Source: Candidatus Thiodictyon syntrophicum
Lineage (GTDB): Bacteria > Pseudomonadota > Gammaproteobacteria > Chromatiales > Chromatiaceae
Direction of reading: 5' to 3'
Length of the DNA stretch: 64,000 nt
Assembly: GCF_002813775.1 (NCBI RefSeq)
Contig: NZ_CP020372.1
Location: 186,001-250,000 of the forward strand
The notes below the pieces were generated by a model. It did not search any database. It saw only the letters and a program-made list of their open reading frames with translations, and was not told the DNA's origin. Shown piece by piece: positions 52,005 through 60,726 of this stretch. Position 1 is the stretch's first letter, and every line of letters begins with the position of its first letter. The translations under genes were made by a program, and so were the position numbers.

Positions 52005-52526
52005 ATGTCGAGACTCGCCGTAGCGATAGTGATGTTCCCGCTTCCATCCTGCTGCCGGTATTGGGAAATTGACAAATGCTTGGACCGAGGGGGCAGATGG
52101 AACCAGGAAAGGCAAATGTGTGAAATGGCGGAGACTGAACTTGGTAAATTGTTGGAACTCTATGGTGATCTCCCGGAGTTCGTGGAGGTCCCAGCGCTTG
52201 ACGTGAAAACAATCGGCAATTTCGGAGATACGCCGCTGCATGTGGCTGCGGCAAGAGGCGTTCTGGCCGAGGTTCAGGTCCTTCTTGCATCAGGGGCCGA
52301 CGTGAATGCGGTGGGTGAACTCGGCAACTCGCCCCTTCACGAGGCGGCAGGGCAGGATAATTTCGGCGCGGCTGAGGTGTTACTGAAGGCTGGCGCAAAC
52401 GTCGGAATACGAAACGATTTCGGAGAATCACCGATGGATATTGCTCAAGCGTCCGGCAGGGCGGGGCTCAGCGATTTGTTCGAGCAGTATGTCAAGTCTC
52501 AACGTAGCCGTTCAGAGACCCCTTGA
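52005..52526 (+). CDS. Lipoprotein leader fused to ankyrin-repeat protein; 3' end altered by IS66
   Basis: 173 aa. The first 40 residues look like a small lipoprotein (MFPLPSCCRYWEIDKCLDRGG, RWNQERQMCE). In the same frame follow an ATG (52125) and two to three ankyrin repeats (GDTPLHVAAARGVLAEVQVL, LASGADVNAVGELGNSPLHE, KAGANVGIRNDFGESPMDIA). Either a fusion or two genes, with the ankyrin part starting at 52125. The end has been changed: before IS66 insertion the last codons would read VKSQPE-stop; now they read VKSQRSRSETP from the IS terminal repeat. Confidence 0.7.
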   Translation: MSRLAVAIVMFPLPSCCRYWEIDKCLDRGGRWNQERQMCEMAETELGKLLELYGDLPEFVEVPALDVKTIGNFGDTPLHVAAARGVLAEVQVLLASGADVNAVGELGNSPLHEAAGQDNFGAAEVLLKAGANVGIRNDFGESPMDIAQASGRAGLSDLFEQYVKSQRSRSETP

Positions 52527-54200
52527 CCGCTGCCTCCAGCCCGATCAGGATGTCCCCCTACGTTGCCCGATGATACCGCGCCACTGACCGATGCACCTGA
52601 GCGACCACAGCCTTGACCAGCTTGACGAAGCCTATGTCCAGACCCTGGACGAGGGTGCGTTGCGTGGTCTGTCGCTGCGGCTGTTGGAGGATCTGAAGGA
52701 AGCGCGCGAGCGGTTGCGGCAGAATCCGACCAACAGTTCTCGTCCGCCCAGCAGCCGTGCGCCCTGGGAGCGCCCGTCGGCGGGGGACGCGGAGGCGATC
52801 GAGGCGGCGGACGCCGACGCGCTCACGGCGAGGCAGGACGACGAGTCGCCGGACGAGGCGAGCACGCCCCCGGAAGATTCGCCCGGCACCCCCGAGACGC
52901 CCGCGCCAGCGCGCGCTGGGCGCGCGACCGAGAAGCCTAAACGCAACGCCGGCAAGCAACCCGGCGCGCCAGGCTGCGGGCGCACCCAGGTGTTCAAGGC
53001 GCAGGAGACGCTCCACCACCGTCCCAGCGCCTGTGCGGCCTGCGCCCAAGCGCTGGCGGGAGACGCGCCCAGTGTCGCCTACGCCGGCTTCCAGTCGGTC
53101 GATCTGGTGTGGGGTGATCCCGCGCAACCGGGCCTGCACCTGCGGGTCACCGACCATCGTTTTTATGACAGTCTGTGCGGCTGCGGTCATCACACGCGCG
53201 CGCGTCCCGGCGAAGGTCTGGTGGATGACTCAACGTTAGATCCGGTGGCCTTGAGCGAATGGCGGGTGGTCGGGGCGGGGCTGGCGACCCTGATCGTGGC
53301 GCTGCATCTGCGCTTTCGGATGTCGTACCGACGGATACGGGAGTTTCTGCACGACTGGCTGGGGTTGAGCCTGAGCGTCGGCACCCTGGATCGCACCCTA
53401 CGCGAGGCCGCCGCCGCGGCGCTCCCGCTGGAACAAGAATTGATCGCGGCGGTGGTGGCCAGCGACCTGCTGCACGCCGATGAAACCTCCTGGCCGCAAG
53501 GCGCCGACTTGCTGTGGCTGTGGGTGTTCACCAGTGCCACCGTCACCTTGTTCGTGGTGGCCAAGCGCGGGCGTGAGGTGCTTGATCGCCTCCTGCCGGG
53601 CTTCGCCGGCTGGCTGATGAGCGACGGCTGGCAGGCGTATCGCCACCTGCCGCAACGGCTGCGCTGTTGGGCACACCTCACGCGCAAGGCGCAGGGGTTG
53701 ATCGAGAGTTTCGATCGCGAGGGGCAAGCCTTTGGGCACCAAGTCCAAACCACTTTCGACACCCTGATTGGCGCCATCCATGCGGCGCGCGCGGGGCCGC
53801 CGGCCGAGCTGCCGCACATCCACGCCAAGTTGCTGGCCGAGTTGCATGCGGCCTGCGTGCAGCTGCTCGGGCACCGGCACGTCAAGACGCGCGCCTTGGC
53901 CGTCGAGTTGTGGAACGACTGGGACGCCATCTTTCGGGTGCTGGAGAATCCCCAGTGGCCGCTCACCAACAACGCCGCCGAGCGGGCGCTGCGCCATTGG
54001 GTAATCGCGCGGCGGATCATGATGGGCACGCGTTGTGATGCCGGGTCGCGCACCTTCACCCTGCTCGCCAGCGTGATTGAAACCTGTCGCCAGCGCGGCC
54101 ATGTGCCGTGGTCCTATCTGGCCGGCGTGATCGCTGAGCGCCGCGCCGGTCGCGCCGCCGCTCCGCTGCCGGCTCCAATGCTGGGTCTCTGAACGGCTAC
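52504..54200. mobile_element. IS66-family insertion sequence (complete, 1697 bp)
   Basis: Left terminal repeat GTAGCCGTTCAGAGACCCC at 52504 and its inverse GGGTCTCTGAACGGCTAC ending at 54200. An 8-bp target duplication GTCTCAAC flanks it (52496-52503 and 54201-54208), the size IS66 elements make. Only the tnpC-type transposase is inside; no tnpA/tnpB. Removing the element and one duplication restores an uninterrupted ankyrin stop overlapping the next ATG. Confidence 0.97.
52591..54192 (+). CDS. IS66-family transposase
   Basis: 533 aa, intact. N-terminal coiled-coil-like leader (LRLLEDLKEARERLRQNPTN, SSRPPSSRAPW), a glycine/lysine region (KRNAGKQPGAPG), a CAACAQAL zinc-like knuckle, then the DDE core: LLHADETSWP (about residue 297), LMSDGWQAYRHLPQRLRCWAH (about 350), and NNAAERALRHWVIARRIMMG with the final glutamate. 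It occupies nearly the entire element, leaving 86 nt on the left for the promoter. The missing accessory proteins TnpA/TnpB match the single-gene subgroup of IS66. Confidence 0.96.
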   Translation: MHLSDHSLDQLDEAYVQTLDEGALRGLSLRLLEDLKEARERLRQNPTNSSRPPSSRAPWERPSAGDAEAIEAADADALTARQDDESPDEASTPPEDSPGTPETPAPARAGRATEKPKRNAGKQPGAPGCGRTQVFKAQETLHHRPSACAACAQALAGDAPSVAYAGFQSVDLVWGDPAQPGLHLRVTDHRFYDSLCGCGHHTRARPGEGLVDDSTLDPVALSEWRVVGAGLATLIVALHLRFRMSYRRIREFLHDWLGLSLSVGTLDRTLREAAAAALPLEQELIAAVVASDLLHADETSWPQGADLLWLWVFTSATVTLFVVAKRGREVLDRLLPGFAGWLMSDGWQAYRHLPQRLRCWAHLTRKAQGLIESFDREGQAFGHQVQTTFDTLIGAIHAARAGPPAELPHIHAKLLAELHAACVQLLGHRHVKTRALAVELWNDWDAIFRVLENPQWPLTNNAAERALRHWVIARRIMMGTRCDAGSRTFTLLASVIETCRQRGHVPWSYLAGVIAERRAGRAAAPLPAPMLGL

Positions 54201-54212
54201 GTCTCAACCTGA

Positions 54213-55286
54213 ATGAGGGGGTGGGCGTTGTCGAAATTTAGGCGTGTCAACTGCAATACCATTGCGCGGCTATGGGTCATCGGGCTGATCTGGCTCCTGC
54301 CGGCGCTCGCCCGTGCGGCGGACCTGGATGCCTTGGCCGGGCGCTACGTCTACGACGAGTCCAGCCTGACCTTTCCCAGCGGTGCCGTCGTCGATCTCCA
54401 GGGGTTGGGGGTTCGCGATGCCGAACTCACCATCTTTCCCGACGGGATATTGGTGAGCCGCCTGACGATGACGAGCGGCGAATCTGTGGTCTCCAAGGCG
54501 CAGGCGAGCGAGGTGCAGTTGAACGGTGACCGGGGCTCCTGGGTGGAGCACTGGCCGGAACTCGGCTATCCGGTGCGCCGGGAAATCCAGCGGACGGCGA
54601 ATGGGTTCAGTTACCAGGCCCGTTTCGACGATCGGCGCGACGCCCTGCGCTATGGGTCTATCGATCGGGGGGTGTTGCGCCGGGTCGGCGATGTAGACGA
54701 GCGCGACCGGGCCGCGCGGGTCACGACCACCGCCGATTCGCTGCCGCGCGTGCCGCTGTCCGCGGACGAGGCGCGACAGTTGGGCGAGCGGATGGCTGGT
54801 CAGGTGCGGGCGGAGTCGGCGGCGCGCCCGGCGGGCGAGCGCGAGACCCGGGCCTTCTTCACCGAACCCGACCTGGCCGAATTGGGCTGCACCGTCGCCG
54901 CCGGACTCGGGCAGTTCAAAGACCTGTCGGCGCCGGGGATACCGGGCGCGCGGGTCTTCACCCTGACGAGCCGCTCCGGCTGCGCGGTCGAGTTGTTCAA
55001 CCTGATCCAGAAGAGCGACGGCGCCCCCGGACTCTGGGCCGGTCTGCGCGCCCAAGCGGCAGGGGATGCCCGTCGCCGCGGCTACGCCACCGAGGAACGC
55101 GCGGGTCGGCTGGGGGAACGCAGCGAGTTGCGGGTCTTCACCCAGGACGGTGCCTATCGGGGCTTTTGGTACGCCATCGAATCGGGTAATGTCCTTTATG
55201 TGCTGCGCATCTACTCGGAGCGGGTCCCGGTCTCGCCCGAGTTGGAAACCCTGCTTCGCGAGAAGCTCGCCCTTGCCTCGGATTGA
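54213..55286 (+). CDS. Exported hypothetical protein downstream of the RHS island
   Basis: 357 aa, ATG 54213. Signal peptide (IARLWVIGLIWLLPALARAA) followed by DLDALAGRYVYDESSLTFPSGAVVDLQGLGV and a C-terminal domain with two cysteines (AELGCTVAAGLGQFKD, LTSRSGCAVELFNLI). Before IS66 came in, its ATG overlapped the ankyrin stop (ATGA), so it was the next gene of that operon; it is now behind the IS right end. The family is not known to me. It leads a run of three exported proteins. Confidence 0.7.
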   Translation: MRGWALSKFRRVNCNTIARLWVIGLIWLLPALARAADLDALAGRYVYDESSLTFPSGAVVDLQGLGVRDAELTIFPDGILVSRLTMTSGESVVSKAQASEVQLNGDRGSWVEHWPELGYPVRREIQRTANGFSYQARFDDRRDALRYGSIDRGVLRRVGDVDERDRAARVTTTADSLPRVPLSADEARQLGERMAGQVRAESAARPAGERETRAFFTEPDLAELGCTVAAGLGQFKDLSAPGIPGARVFTLTSRSGCAVELFNLIQKSDGAPGLWAGLRAQAAGDARRRGYATEERAGRLGERSELRVFTQDGAYRGFWYAIESGNVLYVLRIYSERVPVSPELETLLREKLALASD

Positions 55287-55289
55287 GTC

Positions 55290-56387
55290 ATGCCAATCTC
55301 TACCATACCCACCGCGTTGCTCACCCGTTTGGTGCTGCTGGCTGCCATGCTTGTCGGCACCGCCCATGGCGCGGCGCAGCCGGTCACGGCCGTGCAAGTC
55401 GATAAGGGCTCGTTCAACCCCGGCGCCGGGGAGTCCGTGACCCTGGGGTTTCGCCTGGAGCAACCGGCCGATGCGCGGATTCAGGTCTATGACCCCGACG
55501 GCGGCCTGATCCGCACCCTGCCGGTCCCGGCCGGGCCCGACGGGAGCGATCAGCGGGTGACCTGGGACGGCCGTGACGACAGCGGCAAGGCGGTTCCCGA
55601 TGAGGCCTATACCTTCGTGATCGAGACCGCCGCGGGGGCCGTCTACGACCCGACGACCTTCTCCGGCGGCGAGGTTGCCGACCTCACGGACCTGACCTTC
55701 GGTGACTCGGGTGCCGTCGGTTACCGGCTGCCGGCGCCGGCCCGTGTGTTGATCCGGCTGGGTGTCCACAACGGTCCCATGTACCGGACCCTGGTCGACT
55801 GGAAGCCCCGGCCGGCCGGCTCGGTCACGGAGCAGTGGGACGGCTTCGACCTGGACCAGATCGTCAAGCTGCGCGGCCACAAGGACTTGAGCGCCTTGGT
55901 CACCTACGCCACCCTGCCGGAGGCCACTGTAATCGCGTATGGCAATGCCGCCGAGACCTACCGTGCCTACAAGCTCGGCCGCGGTAAGGACCGCCCCGTC
56001 AAGCCGGAGCGTCCGCCCGCCGCAGACGCCACGCAGCGCTTCCGCCCGGAGTCGCTGGTGCCGCCCGCCTGGGCGCGGGCGCCGGACGTCATGCTGAGCT
56101 TCCCGGACTTCCCGGCCCCGGATGCGGTGCCGACGGCGAAACGCACGGTCGCTGTGCGCATCGAGGTCGCGGCGGAGGACAAGCCCCGGCTGCTGGGGGA
56201 CCAGTTCGAGGTCCTGCTGTTCGTCGACAGCCAGTTCTTTGCCGAGGCCGAGCGCGGTTATCTGCCGCTGAACTGGACCTGGGAACTGACGCAGTTTCCG
56301 CCCGGCGAGCATGTCCTGACGGTGAATATCTCCAGCTTCAGGGGTCAGGTCGGCGTGGCCAGCCGCAAAATCCTGGTCGAGAAGTAG
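55290..56387 (+). CDS. Exported protein with two FlgD-like Ig domains
   Basis: 365 aa. Signal peptide (LVLLAAMLVGTAHGAAQPV). Domain one: SVTLGFRLEQPADARIQVYDPDGG...VTWDGRDDSGKAVPDEAYTF, the FlgD-type Ig fold. Domain two: AVGYRLPAPARVLIRLGVHNGPMYRTLVDWKPRPAGSVTEQWDGFD. Both resemble the end of the 1110-aa protein at 38162. The C-terminal 120 residues are a further beta domain (TVAVRIEVAAEDKPRLLGDQ). It starts 4 nt after the previous stop and is followed 8 nt later by the propeller gene. Confidence 0.82.
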   Translation: MPISTIPTALLTRLVLLAAMLVGTAHGAAQPVTAVQVDKGSFNPGAGESVTLGFRLEQPADARIQVYDPDGGLIRTLPVPAGPDGSDQRVTWDGRDDSGKAVPDEAYTFVIETAAGAVYDPTTFSGGEVADLTDLTFGDSGAVGYRLPAPARVLIRLGVHNGPMYRTLVDWKPRPAGSVTEQWDGFDLDQIVKLRGHKDLSALVTYATLPEATVIAYGNAAETYRAYKLGRGKDRPVKPERPPAADATQRFRPESLVPPAWARAPDVMLSFPDFPAPDAVPTAKRTVAVRIEVAAEDKPRLLGDQFEVLLFVDSQFFAEAERGYLPLNWTWELTQFPPGEHVLTVNISSFRGQVGVASRKILVEK

Positions 56388-56394
56388 CGCGACG

Positions 56395-57333
56395 ATGACC
56401 ACGCCCTTTTTCAAGCTTTCATACCGAACCGTGGCGGTCCTCGTCGTGCCCCTGTTGCTGGCAATCTCGGTCGGCGCGGATGCCGACCTCGTCTTCTCGG
56501 CCCTGCAAGACGGTACCTGGCAACTCTACGGCCAAGCCGATCCGCGCTCGCCGCCCCAACCGATCCCGACCCCGGGGATCGCGGGCGACAAGGCGGCCCC
56601 ACGCCTGTCACCCGACGGCACGCGCGTCGCCTTCGAGGTGACCGGGGGCGGACTCTGGGTCTGTCCCGTCGCGGGGACGGCGGGTTGTCGCGCCCTCGCG
56701 GTCGGCCCGGGGTCCGCGGTGCGCCCCGCCTGGCATCCACGCACCGGCGAGTTGGTCTTTGTCCGTTACGCCTTCACGGCCGACGCGGAGCAGTCCACCA
56801 TCGAGCTGGCCGCCGGCGACCTGGACCAAATCCGGCCCGTCATCGAGCAGACGGGCATCCAGGACTTTCCCGCTGTCGCGCCCGACGGGGGCCGCCTGGC
56901 CTATACGTCCTGGCTGACGGTCATGCCCTACCGCGGCCAGGTAGCCGTCGTCCAGCAACTCTGGACGCTCGACCTCGTGCGCGGCCGGGCCGGGCAATTG
57001 CTGCTGTCCAACGCCAGCGACATCCATCCCCGCTGGTCGCCGGACGGGGCGCGGCTCGCCTTCTCCTCCAACCGCACCGGCCGCTATGAGATCTGGACGG
57101 TCGGCGCCGACGGCACCGGACTGCGCCAGGTGACCGCGGGTCCGGGTGAGAAGACCTGGCCGGCCTGGTCGCCGGATGGCTCGCGCATCCTTTTCACTCA
57201 CACCCGGGAGGGGCGCACCGGGCTCTCGCTCGTTGGCGCCGAGGGCGGAGCCGACGAGCCGATGACCCCGTTCGGCCCGGATGCGCAGGTCCAGATCAAG
57301 GACCCGGACTGGGTCGCCGCCCGTCAACCATAA
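56395..57333 (+). CDS. Exported TolB-like beta-propeller protein (PD40 repeats)
   Basis: 312 aa. Signal peptide (VAVLVVPLLLAISVGADADL), then PD40-type blades: APRLSPDGTRVAFEV, PAVAPDGGRLAYTSW, HPRWSPDGARLAFSSNRTGRYEIW and WPAWSPDGSRILFTHTREGR. Four to five blades form a TolB-like propeller, usually a periplasmic protein-binding scaffold. It closes the island; the iron-transporter operon begins 38 nt later. Confidence 0.88.
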   Translation: MTTPFFKLSYRTVAVLVVPLLLAISVGADADLVFSALQDGTWQLYGQADPRSPPQPIPTPGIAGDKAAPRLSPDGTRVAFEVTGGGLWVCPVAGTAGCRALAVGPGSAVRPAWHPRTGELVFVRYAFTADAEQSTIELAAGDLDQIRPVIEQTGIQDFPAVAPDGGRLAYTSWLTVMPYRGQVAVVQQLWTLDLVRGRAGQLLLSNASDIHPRWSPDGARLAFSSNRTGRYEIWTVGADGTGLRQVTAGPGEKTWPAWSPDGSRILFTHTREGRTGLSLVGAEGGADEPMTPFGPDAQVQIKDPDWVAARQP

Positions 57334-57371
57334 CAGAACGACTCAACTCCATCGTATCGGGAGACGCACCG

Positions 57372-58394
57372 ATGTCCATCTATGCCAACCTCGGCCGCTC
57401 AGCGACCCTGGTGTTTGCGGTCCTGGCCCTGTTGTTCGCGTGCCCGGTGCGCGCCGCCGAGGTGGTCGTCTACACCTCGCTCGACCAGGTCTATTCGGAA
57501 CCGATCCTGCGCGACTTTCAGGCGCGCACCGGGATCCAGATCAAGGCGGTCTACGATGTGGAGGCATCGAAGACCACCGGATTGGTCAACCGGTTGATCG
57601 CCGAACAGGGCCGTCCCCGGGCCGATGTCTTCTGGAACTCGGAGGTCGCCCGGACCCTGGTGTTGCAGGACAAGGGCGTGCTCGCACCCTACCGGTCTCC
57701 CGCGGGAGAGGATATCCCGGCGCAATTCAAGGACGCGGACGGCTACTGGACCGGCTTCGCGGCTCGCGCCCGGGTCCTGGTCTACAACAAGGATCGGCTG
57801 GCGCCCGCGGACCTGCCCAAGTCCATCTTCGACCTGACCCAGCCCGCCTGGCGGGGCAGGTTCACCATGGCCTATCCGCTCTTCGGGACCACGGCCACCC
57901 AGGTCGCCGCCTGGTATGCCGTGCTGGGTCCGGAGCGGACCGAAGCCTATCTGCAGGCGCTGAAGGCCAACGCCGTGGTCATCGTCGATGGCAACGGGAC
58001 CTCCCGGGATACGGTCGTGCAGGGCGAGGTACCCTTGGGCTTCACCGATACGGACGATGCCAATGTCGCCATCCAGGCGGGCAAGCCGGTCGGCATGATC
58101 TTCCCCGACGCTGACGGCCTGGGGACCCTGCTGATCCCCAATACGGTCGCCCTGGTTGCGGGGGCGCCGCACCCGCAGGAGGCCAGGCGGTTGATCGACT
58201 TCCTGCTCTCGCGAGACGTCGAGAGCAAGCTCGCCTTCTCCGAGTCGATGCAGATTCCGCTGCGCGACGGGGTCGGCAAACCCCCCAGGGTGCCGGATTA
58301 CGGTTCTATCCGTGCGATGAAGGTCGAGTACCGTGCCATCGCCGACAACATGGAACGGGCCGCGCGCTTCAGCCGCGAGTTGTTTGCCCGCTAG
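57372..58394 (+). CDS. Ferric-iron ABC transporter substrate-binding protein (FbpA/FutA-like)
   Basis: 340 aa. Signal peptide (LVFAVLALLFACPVRAAEVV), then VVVYTSLDQVYSEPILRDFQ, GRPRADVFWNSEVARTLVLQ and LVYNKDRLAPADLPKSIFDLTQPAWRGRFTMA, the type of sequence found in periplasmic Fe(III)-binding proteins. A conserved tyrosine pair could not be assigned with certainty, so other substrates (2-aminoethylphosphonate, thiamine-like) remain possible. Three nt separate it from the permease. Confidence 0.85.
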   Translation: MSIYANLGRSATLVFAVLALLFACPVRAAEVVVYTSLDQVYSEPILRDFQARTGIQIKAVYDVEASKTTGLVNRLIAEQGRPRADVFWNSEVARTLVLQDKGVLAPYRSPAGEDIPAQFKDADGYWTGFAARARVLVYNKDRLAPADLPKSIFDLTQPAWRGRFTMAYPLFGTTATQVAAWYAVLGPERTEAYLQALKANAVVIVDGNGTSRDTVVQGEVPLGFTDTDDANVAIQAGKPVGMIFPDADGLGTLLIPNTVALVAGAPHPQEARRLIDFLLSRDVESKLAFSESMQIPLRDGVGKPPRVPDYGSIRAMKVEYRAIADNMERAARFSRELFAR

Positions 58395-58396
58395 GG

Positions 58397-59992
58397 ATGC
58401 ACCAACCCCGGTGGGCCGTCGCGGCGGCCTGGGCGGCCTTTGCAATCGCGGCATTGCTCCCGCTGGGGCAACTCGCCTGGGACGCCGTGCGCGGGGGTGG
58501 CGGTTGGGACCTGACCGCGCTGCGCGAATTGCTGCTCACCGAGAGCCAGTGGCGGCTGCTTGCCAACAGCCTGCTGGTTGCCGGCGGGGCCAGTGCGCTG
58601 GCGGTCGCCATCGGCGTCCCCTTCGCCCTGGTCATGGAACGCACGGATCTGCCGGGGCGCCGGTTGCTCGGCGTTCTCTACCTGGTCCCGCTCCTGATCC
58701 CACCGCACCTGCATGCCATCGTCTGGTCGCGTCTGCTTGCGGACACGGGGCCGGGCAACCGGTTCTTCCAGGCTGCACTGGGTCTGAAGGCGGCGCCGCT
58801 TGACGTGTTCAGCCTTCCCGGGGTGGTCTTTGTGCTCGGGCTGGCCTACTTTCCGTTCGTCACCTTGCTTGCCAAGGCCGGGCTGCGGGCCATCGACCCG
58901 TCCCTGGAGGAGTCCGCCCTGCTGCGCCGGGGGCCGACGCGGGTGATCGCGGGGATCAGCATACCGCTGACGGCGCCGCACATCCTGGCCGGTGCGATCC
59001 TGGTCTTCGTTTTCGCGATCATCGACTTCGGCGTGCCGGACATCCTGCGGGTCAGGGTCTACGCGGTCGAGATCTTCATCCAGTTCAGCGCGCTCTATGA
59101 CAAGCGCGCCGCCGTGGTGTTGTCGCTGCCCCTGCTCATCGTGACGCTGGCCCTGGTCGGCGTGCAGGCATGGCTGATGCGGGGGCGGGCCTATGTGAGC
59201 CTGGCCCAAGGCGCGGCCGGGACGCGCCGGTTTCCGCTCGGCAAGGCACGATCGGCGGCGCTGCTGTTCTGCGGTGTGGTCGTCACGCTCGCGGTGCTGG
59301 TGCCGGTCGCGACCTTTGCGGTGGTCGCCGGACCGGCAGGGACCTACGCGCGGGTCCTGGGACCGGCGTTGCCGTCGCTGGGGACCAGCCTGGCTCTCGC
59401 GGTGGCGGCGGCCGGGATCACGACGCTGTTGGCCTTCGTGATCGCCCATTCGCTGGTGCGCAGCCGCGCGGGGGTGCGTACGGCCTTGCACGACCTGACC
59501 CAGGTGCCCTTTGCGGTGCCCCCGATCCTGCTGGGGATCGCACTCATCGGGGTCTGGAACCGACCGGCGACCGGATGGCTGTACGACACCGTGGCGATGG
59601 TCGTGCTGGGTTACGTGGCGCACTTCCTGCCCTTCGCGATTCGGGCGGTCTATGCCGGTCTGCAACAGCTCAATCCCCGCGTCGAGGAGGCGGCCTGGTT
59701 GGCAACCCCGAACCGACTGCGCATCGTCTGGCGCATCACGCTGCCCTTGGTCCGCAACGGGCTGGTGGCCGGTTTTCTCATCGTGTTCATACTGGCGATG
59801 GGTGAGTTGGGCGTGACCCTGCTGGTCGTCCCGCCCGGCGTGGAGACGCTACCGGTGCGGATCTACAATCTCATGCACTATGGGGCCGAGGAGGCGGTCG
59901 CGGCGCTGAGCCTGATCCTGCTGGGGGCGCAGCTTGGCGTGTGTCTGCTCGTGCTCGCCGCGGTGCGGTGGGATTGGGGGGGCGGCGAATGA
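58397..59992 (+). CDS. Ferric-iron-type ABC transporter permease (two fused permease halves)
   Basis: 531 aa with about 12 membrane segments. Two EAA-type loops for contact with the ATPase: EESALLRRGPTRVIAGISIPLTAPHI in the first half and VEEAAWLATPNRLRIVWRITLPLVRNGL in the second. Fused permeases of this size are typical of FbpB-type iron importers. It overlaps the ATPase gene by 4 nt (ATGA). Confidence 0.93.
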   Translation: MHQPRWAVAAAWAAFAIAALLPLGQLAWDAVRGGGGWDLTALRELLLTESQWRLLANSLLVAGGASALAVAIGVPFALVMERTDLPGRRLLGVLYLVPLLIPPHLHAIVWSRLLADTGPGNRFFQAALGLKAAPLDVFSLPGVVFVLGLAYFPFVTLLAKAGLRAIDPSLEESALLRRGPTRVIAGISIPLTAPHILAGAILVFVFAIIDFGVPDILRVRVYAVEIFIQFSALYDKRAAVVLSLPLLIVTLALVGVQAWLMRGRAYVSLAQGAAGTRRFPLGKARSAALLFCGVVVTLAVLVPVATFAVVAGPAGTYARVLGPALPSLGTSLALAVAAAGITTLLAFVIAHSLVRSRAGVRTALHDLTQVPFAVPPILLGIALIGVWNRPATGWLYDTVAMVVLGYVAHFLPFAIRAVYAGLQQLNPRVEEAAWLATPNRLRIVWRITLPLVRNGLVAGFLIVFILAMGELGVTLLVVPPGVETLPVRIYNLMHYGAEEAVAALSLILLGAQLGVCLLVLAAVRWDWGGGE

Positions 59993-60726
59993 TCGGTGTG
60001 TCCGGGGTCTCGAAGCGATTCGGAACCGTCCTGGCAATGGGCGGCGTGTCGCTCGCCTGCGCACGCTCCGAGACGGTGGTCGTGTTGGGACCCTCAGGCT
60101 GCGGCAAGACCACACTGTTGCGGCTCATCGCGGGACTGGATGGGCCGGACGCCGGGGCGATCGACATCGAAGGCACGCGCGTCAGCTCGCCCGGACGGCT
60201 GGTCGCGCCCCACCGGCGACAGTTGAGTATGATCTTTCAGGACCTGGCCTTGTGGCCCCACCTGAGCGCCTTCGGGAACGTTGCCTTCGGACTGCGGGGT
60301 AACGGGCAGTCGCGGAACGCGGTTCGCGCCACGGTCGAGGAGTCTTTGCGCCGGGTGTCTCTGTTCGAGCAGCGTGAGCGCCATCCCCACCAGCTCTCGG
60401 GTGGCGAGCGCCAGCGTCTGGCGATTGCGCGGGCGCTGGCCGGCAGTCCGCGGTACCTGTTGATGGACGAACCGTTCAGCAGTCTCGATCCCTTGTTGAA
60501 GCGGCAGATGATCGCGCTCTTGAAGGAGTTTCGGGCGAGCCTTGGGCTGGGTGTACTCTACGTGACGCATAACCTGGACGAGGCGCTGGCGCTCGGGGAT
60601 CGAATCCTTCTCATGAGCGGGGGCCGCGTGGCCGGATCATTGAACCGGGGGCAAGTCGCCTCTCTTACTCAGTCGGACTTACTCGAATGGTACGAAGCCT
60701 GCGTGGTTGGCCAAGCGGATTGCTGA
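59989..60726 (+). CDS. Ferric-iron-type ABC transporter ATP-binding protein
   Basis: 245 aa from ATG 59989. Walker A VLGPSGCGKTTLLRLIAG, Q-loop MIFQDLALWPHLSAFGNVAFGL, signature QLSGGERQRLAIARALAG, Walker B YLLMDEPFSSLD and H-loop LYVTHNLDEAL. It lacks the long C-terminal regulatory domain of FbpC, being about 100 residues shorter. It overlaps the next gene by 40 nt. Confidence 0.93.
   Translation: MIGVSGVSKRFGTVLAMGGVSLACARSETVVVLGPSGCGKTTLLRLIAGLDGPDAGAIDIEGTRVSSPGRLVAPHRRQLSMIFQDLALWPHLSAFGNVAFGLRGNGQSRNAVRATVEESLRRVSLFEQRERHPHQLSGGERQRLAIARALAGSPRYLLMDEPFSSLDPLLKRQMIALLKEFRASLGLGVLYVTHNLDEALALGDRILLMSGGRVAGSLNRGQVASLTQSDLLEWYEACVVGQADC

Noticed and set aside
54270-56414. 714-aa minus-strand frame opposite the exported-protein genes
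   Set aside because: Antisense shadow; the plus-strand genes have signal peptides, short spacing and recognisable FlgD-like folds.
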